Source of the DNA: Plasmodium brasilianum
Lineage: Eukaryota > Apicomplexa > Aconoidasida > Haemosporida > Plasmodiidae
Length of the DNA: 64,000 nt
Direction: 5' to 3'
Assembly (NCBI RefSeq): GCF_023973825.1
Contig: NC_090123.1
Coordinates: forward strand, 62,001 to 126,000
This document shows positions 1-13,308 of this stretch, one piece after another. The translations under genes and the position numbers were made by a program. How positions within the stretch are numbered: the stretch's first letter is position 1; each line of letters opens with the position of its first letter. The notes under the pieces were generated by a model, which ran no database searches, had not been told where the DNA came from, and saw only the letters and a list, made by a program, of their open reading frames with translations.

Positions 1-2117
1 TTAAACCAGTCCTCTTCCATATTTTGTTCTACAATTTTACCCTTGTTTGATATCCACTGTCTCCATATAACTTTTTCTCTTTCTAAAAATGAAACTTTTT
101 CATTTTCGTTTGAATATTTCTTGTTTAGTTCTTCCATTTCTTTTTTCCATTCATTTTTCAAATGATTAAACCAGTCTTCTTTTTCCAACTTTTTAGAAAT
201 ATTTCTATGTTTTTCTATCCATTTATTCCACAGAATTCCTTTTTCTTTAGTATCAGTGCTACATTTAATATTTTCCACTTTATTATAATTTATTAAATTA
301 GGATGAAATATATATTCCTCATTTGCGTATACTTCTAGACATATTGCTAAAAATTCTTTTTTGCTTAATGTCCATTGTTCATTTCGAAATTCTTCGAGTA
401 CTTTCATATGTACTTCTATAATTGTTTTTGATCTGTCCTTTTTTCTCTTTGGCATATTTGTATTTTTTATAATGTTATGTTCATGTATTTTTAATTTTTT
501 TATGATTTCTTCATCATCATGTATTGGCTGATCCAAGTGATCATTTGATAAAAATATGTCTTTTTTGACAGAATTTGAAGGTAGTAGTATTTTGAGGAAT
601 TTAACTTGTCTTCTTATATTTTTCTTTTTTTTAAACTTCCCCATTAGAACGTACTAAATTACAAAAAAAAAGTACTTAAAAATTATATTATTACAATTAT
701 CAAATATTTATAATGTTTTTAATACTTAATTTTATCTTACTTTAATAAAAAGAGAAGACACAATAATAATTAGAAATGTTATTAAAAATGATGATATGTA
801 TGGGCTATGTGAATTTACTACTGGACCTGCATTAACATTATATATATATACATTAATTTGTTCAATTAAAACAAAAGTAGAAAAGAAAATAGAAGTAATG
901 ATACCTTGAACCTTAGGGTCTACAGGAGTAGATAGAAAGGTTTTAGGAATTGATGCTTCATTAGCTACGGATGTAGTTTTAATACCACCTTCTGTGTTTA
1001 AATCTTGATCAACTGGAGGTTTATATACAAAATCCTGTATTGTTTGCTGTACAGGTGTCGAAAGTACAGGAACATTGGTTATTTCATGATGTCCATGTTG
1101 TGTATCTTCTGTTAAGTTAGTTAAACTTGCCTCAGAGTTGCCTTCGGATGCTGTTTGAAGTTGAGGTGGATCTTCGGATGCTCTATTAGGTGACCTAACA
1201 GATGCTATATCAGGTGAATTATCAGATCCTCTATCAGATGGGAGTTTCCCTTGAAATGTACTTTGTTCTTGAGTTGCAGGTAAATCTTCGGATTTAATCT
1301 GATATACATTTGGTGGGCTTAAATCTTTTTCTTTAAGTGGAGGTTGACTAGGTATAACCGGTTCCGGTAATAAGCATTGAGGAGGTTTATTAAATGTTTT
1401 AGGATTTAATATGTTGCATGTTTTTTCTGGAAACTGTGATGATGTATTTTTTAATATGCAACTTTCACTAGTGAGACCTTTCTTTCCCTCAAAATATTTC
1501 TTCTTGCTTATAAACCACGTGCTATATTCTGTACATTCACTTATACATTTGGTGTCACTATTACAATTATATGTGTTACTACCTCTTTTTTTGAAGGCAT
1601 CTAGTTTTTTTTAATATGCATTGTTTTTTTCACAGAAGTCTAGTGCATCATATTTTAATACTAACAGATCTCTATCTTTTTGTTCAAAAATCATAGGACA
1701 ACCTCCATGTTGACTAAGCTCCTTAAATTTATGTCCAAAATAATTTCTAAGTACTGGTACCCAACGTTTTCGATGAGTATAATCTGGAGGTTTATCTTTT
1801 ATTTTAATTAGATAATCAGCCAATTTTAAGCATCCATCTCTAAATTCGTTTTTAGATGTCTTTGTCTTTAAGGAAGCAGTGAGAGATAGAATTTGTTTTC
1901 GAGCTTCTAAAAATTCTATTTTACCACGATATTCTGATGCTCCAGAACCAAAACCAGTGTAGTCCTAGATTCAACAAAAAGTATTATGAAGTATTTAAGC
2001 ATTATTTTTTTGCGTTATTTGTATTATAATTTTTTTTATCATAAATAATTAATTTATCATTAAATATATGCACGTTAAATAAACAATGAATATTACCCAT
2101 GAAGAACAACTTTCCAT
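1..2117 (-). pseudogene. STP1: STP1 surface protein gene, 3'-truncated by window edge, one nonsense codon
   Basis: Read on the minus strand, four exons mirror the intact STP1 gene at 11172-13790. Exon 1 is 2117-2097 (starts MESCSSW, donor GTAATA). Exon 2 is 1964-905, exon 3 is 826-741 (membrane span), and exon 4 starts at 653 and is open to the window edge. All splice sites and phases match the intact copy. The exception is codon 125, where the intact copy has CAA (Gln) and this copy has TAA (1613-1611). The rest of exon 2, about 235 codons, stays open in the same frame, so this looks like a recent nonsense mutation and not general decay. Exon 4 also lacks four codons relative to the other copy. 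STP1 is a transmembrane antigen family thought to reach the infected red-cell surface. A readthrough product or a base-call error cannot be excluded. Confidence 0.85.
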
Positions 2118-3364
2118 ATTGACTCTACATTATAATTCTAGATCGTTGTAAATTACAAACTGAAAAAAAGATACATATATATATCTTTCTACTTATCAAT
2201 AGAGTAATTTTGAACTAATAAATAATAATAGAAATTACAAAATTATGAACTATTTAGGTATTTATATGTGAACTAAAAAAATAATTTAATTGATTAATAT
2301 TCATTTTATATGCATACAATATTTTTTTACCTTACATAAATATATTACAACTGAAATTATATTCTAATAATATTTTTAGTTTAAATCACGGTTGAGTAAT
2401 TATTTTTGTGTATATCTCATACTAACTTTATGAAGAAAAAGCTAAATAACTAATATTAAAATATTACATACAAATGGTATAAAAGTTACTGTGTAAAAAT
2501 ATTATTAATATATATATTATATCTTTTTTTTTCTTAACCCGGACACATATATTTAAATAATACTATATATATTAATATAATTGATTGCTTTTACGCTTTT
2601 CTTTTTTTTGAAAATAAATAATCTATAGAAGAAATTGTTATTAGCATGTTAGTACAGTACTTAATTATTGTGTCATATCTTTTCTTTATTTTTGACATAA
2701 ACCATTACGGTTTTATCATTATTATTATAGTAGTTTTCTATATTTACTATGATATTATAGCGAGACAATTTAATATTCTATAAACTATACTAAATTGTTG
2801 CTAAAGTGGAATGTACATACCACTGAAATTTATATATAACATTTATTATTATATTTATATTACCTAAAAGTTAAATATTTATGGTATTTGTTAGGCCATT
2901 AAATAATTTAAAATAGTATTATTGATTAGATATAAATGTTGTTAATTATATATTTATTGTAACGTTTGAATATGATTTATTTTGGTCTTAATTTTAATAA
3001 TTAAAATACATATTAACATAAATTAATCAATAAATATAACTTTGGCCACTTCTTTAAATTATGAAAAATTGTTAGGATATAATTATAGCAAAATTAATTA
3101 TGCTATATGTTTAAAAAAGCATAAAACGAAGTATATCTTTTTTAAATAATAATTTTAATACTATAATTTCATGTAACTGGAATAATGTACAACATTAAAT
3201 AATATAAGAAACATTTAAACTTCATAATTATTATTCGGTAGTTATTCGTAGATATATTCGAACAAATAGATTAAAATGATGCTATTCTTTTTTTCTGAAT
3301 TTTTCTATATTTGATTATTATATAAAGTTATCTTTTTATCACTATAAGTAAATATATATTTAGG

Positions 3365-3483
3365 ATGAAAAGTAAAAAAGCTCATGGACTATTTTATAAT
3401 AACTTTTTAAGATATGAACTTGTAAATGTAATTACAGAACAATTTAAACTTATTTCAGACTACATAGATTATTCTGACGTAAA
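3365..3483 (+). CDS. Short coding-like first exon, unknown product (left copy)
   Basis: I do not recognise this. A 39-codon open frame starts at ATG 3365 (begins MKSKKAHGLFYNNFLRYELV) and ends exactly at a strong splice donor, GTAAGT, in phase 2. A counterpart on the other arm, minus strand 9908-9793, encodes a similar peptide (NFLRRELVNIITKQ against NFLRYELVNVITEQ). It differs by one whole-codon deletion and has a donor at the equivalent position and phase. It could be exon 1 of a small gene divergent from STP1, or a relic carried along with the duplication. The flanking non-coding DNA is conserved too, so conservation alone does not prove coding. No second exon could be identified in the AT-rich DNA downstream. 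Confidence 0.35.
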
Positions 3484-3900
3484 GTAAGTATATTATTTTT
3501 AATTTAAAATTTTTTTTTTGGAAAAAATAAATAAGAGATAGTGAATGGTGAGAAATAAAAAAAAAAATATATATATATATATGAATAGGAAAATTTTGTA
3601 AATAATTACTTGACATAAACCGTTATGTTATTATAGTTATGTTTATCCAAATTACATTTATATAATTTTGGCTTTATTTATTTTTAATTTTTAAATATAA
3701 ATTTATACAATTTTTTTTTTTATCACCTTTTCATTTTATTTTAATTCCCTATATATTGTCCCACTGCTTTAAAAATATTTTGTTTAATAGTAACATAGCG
3801 GGGAATATACATAAAAACAATTCATAATGTTTTATAATATTTTATATTTAAATAGTTGTATTTTAACATATTATATGTGCATACATGGTATACACAATAT

Positions 3901-6900
3901 ATAATATTCTTATAATAGCCGGTGACGTGTGGTAACATAAGGAAAAATTTTTTTTTTACAAATATCTGAAAATATATGGAAAGAACTATGTAAAATTAAT
4001 TTTCAAATATTTATATAAAAATATTTATTTTATTATTATTATTTATTTATTGTTTTTTTTTCTTTACTGTATTATGAATAAAAAAAACATTTCTTTATCT
4101 TTTTTGATATATCTTACATTATTTTTTTTTAAATATTGTTAAAATCATTATATGATACTGCACTTTATACGAAAAATTTAATTTAAAATAATTCAGACTT
4201 AATAAAAATTCAAAATTTTGAATATTTGTTAATAGCTCTATAAATATATAATTTATGTATTTAAAATAAATATTTAACAATAAAATGGCTATGTTTAACA
4301 TGTAAAATTTTAATATAAAATACACTAATATAATTCCTATATATATATGTTTAAAAACGCAGCATAAAGCTGAGAATATATATAAAATTAAATTTTATTA
4401 GCATTATTTATTACTTTAAATAACATGTTTTAATATTTTTTTATTAAATATATAATATATACACATATAGTAACTGTGAACAAAATTATAATAAAAAGCC
4501 ACTTATGTATTTAAATATGCAGTTCGTTTTATATTATGTTTATAGTTTATAATAATAGGTATGCTCTAAAATTTCAGGAAATTTTAAAAAATAAAGTGTA
4601 CGAATAAATTATAAAAAAAAAATTTTTATGATAAATATATTTTAAATTTATGTGTATTCTTTCATTTATGCAAATAAATATAGAGTCGCATCATATAACA
4701 CAGGATTTTTTTTATATTTGATATCACGAATAATGCAATAAATTATATTTATGGTCATTAACTTATTACAAAATATGTGATGTTAATGTTAGGTTTTAAT
4801 CAATATCATTCTATGCTCTATGACTATTTATCAACCTTCTATGTTTAATTTACGCATTATCAAATCGTACTTTTCTAGCACTTATATATAAAAAATAGTT
4901 TTCCAGAAATATTCACATATTTTATCATTTAATTATCACAGCATGAAAATTATTATTTATGTGTTAATTCAACATTTATATGTAACAAATCTTTATTGTA
5001 ACCAGTTTTTATAATATACAATGAAAATTTTTTTTTTCCACTACAGCTAGTGATAAAGTCACGCATACTTATTTATTTAATTATCTTTATATATCTATTA
5101 TGTAGATGAATTTTTCATAATAAATATTTCATATATTAAATATGTTATTCTTGGTAATGATATTAATATTGATTTTGTAATCAGTATCAGCGTACATTTA
5201 TATTTTCACTATCACTTTTTCATAACACGTAATTTTGCATTATATAATTATCGTCTGATTTCATATATATATATATATATATTTTACCTAAGAAAACAGG
5301 TTTACACTATTATTTTTGTATGTGCATACCATATTTCTCTCATAATTATCTTCACATATATATTATTAATTTTGCTGTATTATTAGTGAAAAAATTTATT
5401 CTAACATTTTTTTTTGGTATATTTTTAAAACATTCTTCAGTTAACTAGTTGAGAACTTTATGTTATACGTATAAATATATCTATTATTGAGAATTTATAA
5501 ATTATGATTTTGTACATTATGATATGTTATATAACGCCTGATTTTTAGTGAATATATTTAATGATCTTAAGTAGCATTTTTTCGTATTTGATCATTTTGC
5601 GCACTTGTACATTTCAACTTATTTTTATTTTTTCTTATTAAAAACAAAACATTAGTATAAAATAGATTCAACGAATATTAGAAAACGTACATATATGCAG
5701 ATACAACACTTATACGACTATATTATCTTATTAAAATATATCAAGGATATTGTAGAAGAAGGGTTACCTTTTCAAGTAGAATGTTTTATTGTGTTATTAA
5801 AAAAAAAAAAAAAGAATACAAAAAAAATTGCAATAATTGTTAATTTAATTATTTGAAATAAGGATATAAATTAATATCCAGTAACAATGAAAGGTACATC
5901 TTGTGATAGTAAACATTGAAGTGATGACTTTTTGGAACTGAATATAGCTATGTTTCAGTAGCTTCATTTAAGTTCATTAAGATATTTTAATTATGGTGTA
6001 CATATTTACCTCATCATATTATTTTTAGTAAAAACATGTTCATTATTGAAGTTTTCCAAATAAATACTATAATTATTGAATTTTGTAAAGTACATATATT
6101 TACGTAGCTATTATATAGTGTATCACAAATTTTAGTATATATGTAAGAATTTAGTGTGCTAACAAAAGTAAGAAAGCATGTCATATATAATAAAGCATGT
6201 ATGTTATTATATGTTTATAGTTTACGCACTTGATAGAGTTTTAAAATGTTTATAGTATAACATTGATGAAAGCATATGAATATATATGTGAGAACATAAT
6301 CTCCATTTTCTATATAATCCCAGAATTATCTATAGTGTAATATACATAATCTAAAGCTATAATGAATGTTTTTAAGTAAAAAATTGTAACCATTTAGTAA
6401 AAAGAATATGTTCTTTATATGTAAGGAAATAAATGAAATAGAGACTACTAAACATTTGATATAAGTAAGAACTAAATGATTCCGTATAGGTAACTAACTT
6501 AATTTATTTTTAAAATATTCAGCATAACATCAAATTTGGTTGATGGTGTACTGTCTATATTAGGGACATTTTCCACCCTAATTAATCGTAATGAGATTAT
6601 CTTATCTATATATTTAAGCCTTAAAATTTTAAGATAATGGAAGCCTATAAATATAGTATTAATAAATACTAATAATGACACTTTATTTAGCTTTATTAAA
6701 ATAGTTTTGATCTTTAAATTAGGCTAAAATATGTTCATGTGAGTAAAATACAAAAACACTAATTTATTTTATGAAAGCAATACATAAAATTTATTTTAAG
6801 TACGAGAATAATACTTTCATATTAAAAGAAGAACTAATAAAAATATGAATATTTTTGTTACATAGGCAAATAAAAAAAAAAAAAAAAAAATTGTTAAGAA

Positions 6901-7121
6901 GAACATTTTCATATAATAATTACAAAAGTTTATTAACTGTACAAGAATAAAAATAAAAGATCCTATATATATTAGAAAGAAATATAAAATCATACAAAAT
7001 AAATTTTTTAAAATAAGAAATAAAATTAAGAAAAACTCAAATATCATATATTTATATTAGGCATTTATATATTCTTACTATTAAGCTCTTATATAATTTT
7101 AAATATATTCAAATGTATAAG
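3901..7121. other. AT-rich spacer with no clear gene
   Basis: Mostly homopolymer and TA runs. Two coding-like scraps stand out weakly. A frame near 5886-5960 on the plus strand begins MKGTSCDSKH and is interrupted by stops. A 60-codon minus-strand frame at 6681-6499 ends with a less AT-biased tail (RVENVPNIDSTPSTKFDV). Neither has enough support to be called a gene. They may be decayed exons. Confidence 0.5.
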
Positions 7122-7363
7122 TCAAATTTTTTTCTTTAATGGAGTATTTTTTTTATCAAAATCAATAATTCCATTTTCTTCATCTTCCTCACTATCAGAT
7201 TTTTTTATTTTACTCCAACATAAAAGAATTTTGTTTTTTGCTTTTTCATTGTGTTCGCAATCGAAATATTTTAAGCGCAGATTCTTGGAAGCGGGAGCTT
7301 TAACAGTTTTAATACATTTTATTAATTTGTATATAAAATAAAATTCTGTCAAAATGCCTGTCT
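7122..7363 (-). CDS. Possible terminal exon of an unrecognised gene
   Basis: On the minus strand a frame opens after a plausible splice acceptor (ttctttag, exon from 7363) and ends with a stop at 7122. Its composition is richer than the surrounding spacer and looks protein-like: a hydrophobic start, then two cysteines (FDCEHNEKAKNKILLCW), then an acidic and lysine-rich tail (KKSDSEEDEENG). No start codon is evident, so it would be the last exon of a larger gene whose upstream exons I cannot identify. It lies just downstream of the degraded exons at 7999-7670 on the same strand, but those end in their own stop. The family is not recognised and this may be a relic. Confidence 0.3.
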
Positions 7364-7669
7364 CTAAAGAAATAATGTAATGTATAAGTTACTCCTAACA
7401 ACATGCAAAAATGAATACAAATGATATAGGTAATAACAAAATTGTAGAAATAAAGAAAAAATGGTTAAAAAAGGGGCTCATGTATCATATAACTGTTCTG
7501 TTTTTTCCATCATAATAATGCTTAAAGCAATAAGGTCTTAATAAGTTTAAGTGCGTTTCATATTTTAGTTCCTTTTTCTTTAACAATACTTCGTATAAAA
7601 GATTTAATGTAATATATAAACATATTAATTTTAGACAACTTTCCATATAATCAATATAAAATGAATTAC

Positions 7670-7999
7670 TTAGTTGTGTTTTTTATTATTTTCATTATGT
7701 AAGTCATCTAGTCCTTCAAAATTATCAATATATGCTGGTGCATTAACTGGTTTTTTGGACTTGTCATTATGAGCTAATTTGTTAGACTTTTCACAGTTGC
7801 TTCCATTTTTTAATTCATTTGAACGATGTATGAAATTATTTTCACCTTTTTTAATTTTATTTTTTACCGTTATACCGATATTTACTAGTCTTGAATATAA
7901 TTGTTTTTTTTCTATCCCCAGTAATTATCTATCAATACTTACCTTTAATGCAATATTTTCTAAGATTCTGTTATTCCATAATTGACAAGATGTAGTGAA
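7670..7999 (-). pseudogene. Degraded 3' end of a gene, possibly CLAG/RhopH1-like
   Basis: The minus strand shows an exon of 19 codons at 7999-7943 (FTTSCQLWNNRILENIALK), bounded by an acceptor tttttag and a donor GTAAGT. Next comes a gap of only about 31 bases, then an open frame from about 7911 (QLYSRLVNIGITVKNKIKKG) to a TAA at 7672-7670, ending in a hydrophilic tail with NAPAYIDNFEGLDDL. The gap is too short for a normal Plasmodium intron. The first exon is phase 0, yet the second frame follows a run of eight A that leaves it out of register, which indicates a frameshift. The pattern of short exons and these motifs recall the C-terminal end of CLAG/RhopH1 proteins, which shape nutrient channels in the red-cell membrane. 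I rely on memory of the family and am not certain of it. Confidence 0.35.
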
Positions 8000-8001
8000 C
8001 T

Positions 8002-9369
8002 AAAAATTCAGATTAATATTCAATAATTATAAAAGTGTATTTATTCTAGCATTAATAAAAGTTCATTTTAAAATAAAAATATAATGAGATAACTACCAAA
8101 AGATATAGTAAATTCACAAATTTTATTTTTATATTCTAACTCATAATAACATTTCAAGTTCCATGTTAAGAAGGTAAAAGTAATAAATTTAACAAAAAAT
8201 AACTTATTTTTGTCTCATATAGGAAACATATTTATTTTAAATTCCAATGTATATAAAACAATGAAAATTTTAGTTAGATAAGTAACTTCTTTAATAATTA
8301 TAAATAACAATTGGAATATTATATTTCTTCGCATTTAGTTTTTCTCTAAAATATAAATTTATTTTATCTCTTTTATGTGATTATATTTATATTTAATATA
8401 TGCTAGCTTAAAAGAAAAAAAAAACCAAAAATATATGTACTTTTCAGCAGATAATATATGTAAATATACATTATTAATTAAAATAAATTAAAATGTATAA
8501 AATTTAGTAAGTATTAAAAATGTTATATTAATGAATAATATTTTATGTTGTTAAAAATTTGTATATAAAATTAATTTATGTACATAATATATACATATAT
8601 AATATATATACAACTCGAACATTTGTAATTGAATGTATCTAGAAAATATTAAAAAAAAATTATGTTAATTTTACTATAATATTGGTTGAACTTAAGAAAT
8701 ACAAAGTGCTTTATTATTATACATATATTATTTTATACAAAAGTAGTTTTTAAAATATAGAGCTAATAATAAAGTAAAGAAAAGATTTAAAAGAAAATTT
8801 ATGTAAATCCTTATATGATTATTAACGTCTTTTCTATCATAGAAACAAGAACAAGAAAATGTATGAGAACAGAATAATATAATTAATTAATACACAGACC
8901 AAATTACCCAATAAAAATAATAATTAATAAAATTTACAAAAAAGAAAAAAAATCAAATAACAATCTAAATGTACATTAAAAAACCTTTTACAGTAAATAT
9001 TTTTTTTACAATATTTCTCATAAGCTTATTTTATATAATAAAAATTTAGTTTTTACTTTTAAAAAAAAATATATGTATATGCATATCAAATAGGGAAACA
9101 CATTCAATTTCTTTCATTGAATGAAAAACAAGACATAATTATTGCTCATTTAAAAAAAATAATACGTTTTCTAAATATAATAAAAAAAATAAAATATTCA
9201 TTTATTTATAAAATAGTATAAAAAGAAAAGATAAATATTCTTATAAAAATACTTGTAAACATTTGTTATGTAGTTCTTCCATTATTCTTTTAGATATTTG
9301 GCGAAATCAAATTTTCTTTAATGTTGCCATATATTAGCAAACTATTTTATATTTTATATTTTATATTTT
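8002..9369. other. AT-rich spacer, nothing recognised
   Basis: Extremely AT-rich sequence on both strands with frequent stops in all frames. I see no coding-like composition and no upstream exon for the fragments at 7670-7999. Confidence 0.5.
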
Positions 9370-12300
9370 TAATGTACTATGTTTACCATATATGTAAGTA
9401 ACATATTCGAATATAATAATTTAAATACATAATATCTTAAAAAATAATAAAAAAATATTATGTATATTCCCGCAGTGTACAGTTAAAAAATTTACATTTA
9501 AAAGGGAGAAAATAAAATATAAACGATTAAAATAAAAAAAAAATACATAGAACCAAATTCAAAATTTAAGAATAAATAAAACCAATCATTCCTTAAGATA
9601 AAAGATATATTAAACATATATATAATACCTTAATTTGTTACGTGAATTAGTTATTTACAAAAATTTGTTTTCAATTAATACATATATATATATATATATA
9701 TATGTATTTTTTTTTTTTTATTTTCTCACCATTTCCTATCTCTTATGTAAATGTTTCACAATAAGCATTAAAATTAGTAATAATATATTTACATTATAAT
9801 AAAATAATTTATATTGTTGGTAATGCTTTTAATCTGTTTTGTAATTATGTTTACAAGTTCACGTCTTAAAAAGTTATAACACAATACACCAGCTTCTTTA
9901 TTTTGCATGCTAAATAAATATTTATTAATAGTCAAAAAAACATATTTTCATATATTTTCATTTAATGAAAAATCAAAAAAAAAAAAATAACATCTCTTTA
10001 ATCTATTTATTAGAAAATATATACAAATAACTACAAAAAATAATTATTAAGTTTAAATATTCTTTCTATTATTTAGTATTGTAGATTATTCCATTTACAT
10101 GAAATTATAATATTATAATTTTTTCTAAATAAGTTTATACTATATTTTACTTTTTTAAAATAGCATAATATAATTAATTTTTACATAAGTGTATCTTTTT
10201 AATTTTCAATATTTCAAAAAAGTGCCTGACGCTCTTTTTATTCATTAATATATCTTAATACGTGTTTTAATATTTAAATTAATTCCAACAGAAATCATAT
10301 TCATAAGTGGCATTATGCATATATATGACAACTTATATATCTAATAAATTATACTATTATAAAGAATTCAACAAAATAATAAATACAGAATAAAATTAAT
10401 TTTTTGGTAATTGATATATATATATATATAATATTAAAAGTCATTTGCAAATTTCAATGGTTTACTTTAAAAAAATGCAGCAACAACATAGTATAATTTA
10501 CATAATAATAATTTTTCTCTCTCTAATATTATAGTAAATATAGAAAACTTTTATCATAATAATAAAACCATAATAGAATTATATTGAAGGTAAATTAGAC
10601 ATATAACACAATAAAAATGGATCATACTAACATACTAATAACAACTTTTTTTATAGATAATTTATTTTAAAAAACAAGAAAATAATAAAAGGAATTCATT
10701 ATATTAATACATGTTGTATTATTTATATATATGTTTATGGGGTAAGAAACAAATAGATCTAGTACATATACTGATGATTATTTTTGCATAACATTTATAT
10801 TACATACAAATAGTACTTATTTGTAATTTTTTAATGTTAGTTATTTAGCTTTTCCTTTATAACGTTAGTATGAATTTTATGTAAAATTATATACTTAACT
10901 ATAATTTAAAGTATGTACAAAATTAGAAAATATCTTCAGTTGTAATATATTTATTTAAAGTAAAAAATTATTAGATTCGTATAAAATGAATATTAATCTA
11001 TTAAATTATTTTTTAGTTCACATATAAATTCCTTAATATATCAAAATTTTCGAATTTCTATTATTATTTATTATTTTAAAATTATGCTATGGATAACCAG
11101 AAAGATATATATTTATACCTTTTTTTCAGTTTGTAATTTACAACGAACTAGAATAATAATGTAGAGTCAATATGGAAAGTTGTTCTTCGTGGGTAACATT
11201 CAACGTTTTTCTAATATTCATAAATTTATGAATAAATTAATTGTTTATAATAAAAAGAAATTAGAATACAAATAACGCAAAAAACTAATGGTTAAATACT
11301 TCATAATATTTTTTGTTGAATCTAGGACTACACTGGTTTTGGTTCTGGAACATCACAATATCTTAGAAAAATAGAATTTTTAGAAGCTCGAAAAAACATT
11401 CCATCTCTCACTGCTTCCTTAAAGACAAAGACATCTAAAAACGAATTTAGAGCTGGATGCTTAAAATTGGCTGATTATCTAATTAAAATAAAGGATAAAC
11501 CCCCAGATTATACTGATCCAAATCGTTGGGTACCAGTACTTAAAAATCATTTTGGACATAAATTTAAGGAGCTTAGTCAACATGGCGGATGTCCTATGAT
11601 TTTTGAACAAAAAGATAGAGATCTGTTAGAATTAAAATATGATGCACTAGATTTCTGTGAAATTAATAAATCATATCAAAATAAGCTAACTGCCTTCAAA
11701 AAGGGAGATAGTAACACATATAATTGCAATAGTGATCCTAATTGTATAAAACTTTGTACGGAATATGAAGAGTGGTTTGTAAGTAAGAAGCAGCACTTCG
11801 AGAATAAGAGAAATCTCATTCATGAAAGCTGCACATTTAAAAGTGCAACATTACATTTTCCAGAAAAAAAATGCAACATATTAGATCTTAAAACATTTAA
11901 TAAAATTCCTCAATGCTTATCGCCAAAACCGGATGTACCTAGTCAAGCTCCAGTTATAGAAAATGTATTAAGCGAACCCAAATTCGATGAACGTAACGCT
12001 GAAGATGATCTTATATCTCAAGATCAAAGTCTACCACAAGTGGAGCATCTACCTGAAAGTGCACCTAATAGTCCATCTGAAAGCCAACCAAACAATTTTC
12101 CTGAAGATACACCTTCAGATCCATCTCAACTTCTAACAACGCCTGAAGACAACTCTATGACGCATTCAGATAGTTCAAGTGAAGATACACAACATGGAGA
12201 TGCTCAAATAACCAGTGTTCCTGTATTTTCAACACCTGAACAGCAAACAACACAGGATTCTGTATATCAACCTCCAGTTGATCAAGATTTAAACACAGAA

Positions 12301-13308
12301 GGTGGTATTAAAACTACATCCGTAGCTAATGAAGTATCAATTCCTAAAACCTTTCCATCTACTCCTGTAGACCCTAAGATTCAAGGTATCATTACTTCTA
12401 TTTTCTTTTCTACTTTTGTTTTAATTGAAATTAATGTATATATATATATAATGTTAATGCAGGTCCCATAGTAAATTCACATAGCCCATACATATCATCA
12501 TTTTTAATAACATTTCTAATTATTATTGTATCTTCTCTTTTTATTAAAGTAAGATAAAATTAAGTATTAAAAACATTATAAATATTTGATAATTGTAATA
12601 ATATAATTTTTAATTATATTTCTTTTGTATTGTAGTACGCATTAATAGGGAAGTTTAAAAAAAAGAAAAATATAAGAAGACAAGTTAAATTTCTCAGAAT
12701 ACTACTACCTTCACATTCTGACAAAAAAGACATATTTTTATCAGATGATCATTTGGATCATCCAATACATGATGATGAAGAAATCATAAAAAAATTAAAA
12801 ATATATGAACATAAAACTATAAATAATACAAATATGCTAAAGAGAAAAAAGGACAAATCCAAAACAATTATAGAAGTACACATGGAAGTTCTCGAGAAAT
12901 TCCGAAATGAACAATGGGAATTAAGCAAAAAAGAATTTTTAGCAATGTGTCTAGAAGTATACACACATGAGGAATATACGTCCTATCCTAATTTTATAAA
13001 TGATGATCAAATGGAAAATATTAAACGTAGCAATGATATTGAAGAAAAAAAAATTTTGTGGAATAAATGGATAGAAAGACATAGAAATCTTTCTGAAAAA
13101 TTGAAAAAAGAAGATTGGTTTAATAATTTGAAAAATGAATGGAAAAAAGATAAAGCTATGGTAAATGAAATGGAAGAATTAAACAAGAAATATTTAAAAG
13201 AAAATGAAAAAGTTTCACTTTTAGAAAGAGAAAAAGTTATATGGAGACAGTGGATATCAAACAAGCGTAAAATTGTAGAACAAAATATGGAAGAGAACTG
13301 GTTTAAGG
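9370..13308. repeat. Right arm of large imperfect inverted duplication
   Basis: Aligns by eye with the reverse complement of about 1-3900. The distance from the STP1 start codon to the inward short-exon start codon is nearly equal on the two arms: 1264 bases here (11172 to 9908) and 1252 bases on the left (2117 to 3365). The coding parts are closer to identity than the flanks. The outer end is placed where the partner arm leaves the window, at the tryptophan motif near 13300. Confidence 0.75.
9793..9908 (-). CDS. Short coding-like first exon, unknown product (right copy)
   Basis: Mirror of the plus-strand exon at 3365-3483. ATG is at 9908; 38 codons follow (begins MQNKEAGVLCYNFLRRELVN) and a GTAAAT donor lies directly after 9793, phase 2, at the position equivalent to the left copy. 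One codon is missing relative to the left copy, so the indel keeps the frame. If not spliced, the frame ends three bases further on at a TAA. The product is unknown and no downstream exon was found. It is divergent from the intact STP1 gene, with about 1.26 kb between start codons. Confidence 0.35.

Larger units (their letters stand above)
1..3900. repeat. Left arm of large imperfect inverted duplication
   Basis: The reverse complement of this stretch aligns by eye with about 9370-13308. Shared landmarks, in order from the outside, are STP1 exons 4 to 1 and a 5' flank that begins identically upstream of the ATG (attgactctacatta). Next come a short coding-like exon (3365-3483), a shared line near 3535-3560 (aagagata..aatggtgagaaa), and a gcgggaatatacata match near 3800. 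Similarity fades inward. The arm is cut by the window edge, so its true length is unknown. Arm boundaries are approximate because I aligned them by eye. Confidence 0.75.

Noticed and set aside
1411..1614. 67-codon plus-strand frame
   Set aside because: It is antisense to exon 2 of the broken STP1 gene.
5886..5960. Frame beginning MKGTSCDSKH
   Set aside because: It is interrupted after ten codons, with no splice sites or family match; too short to call.
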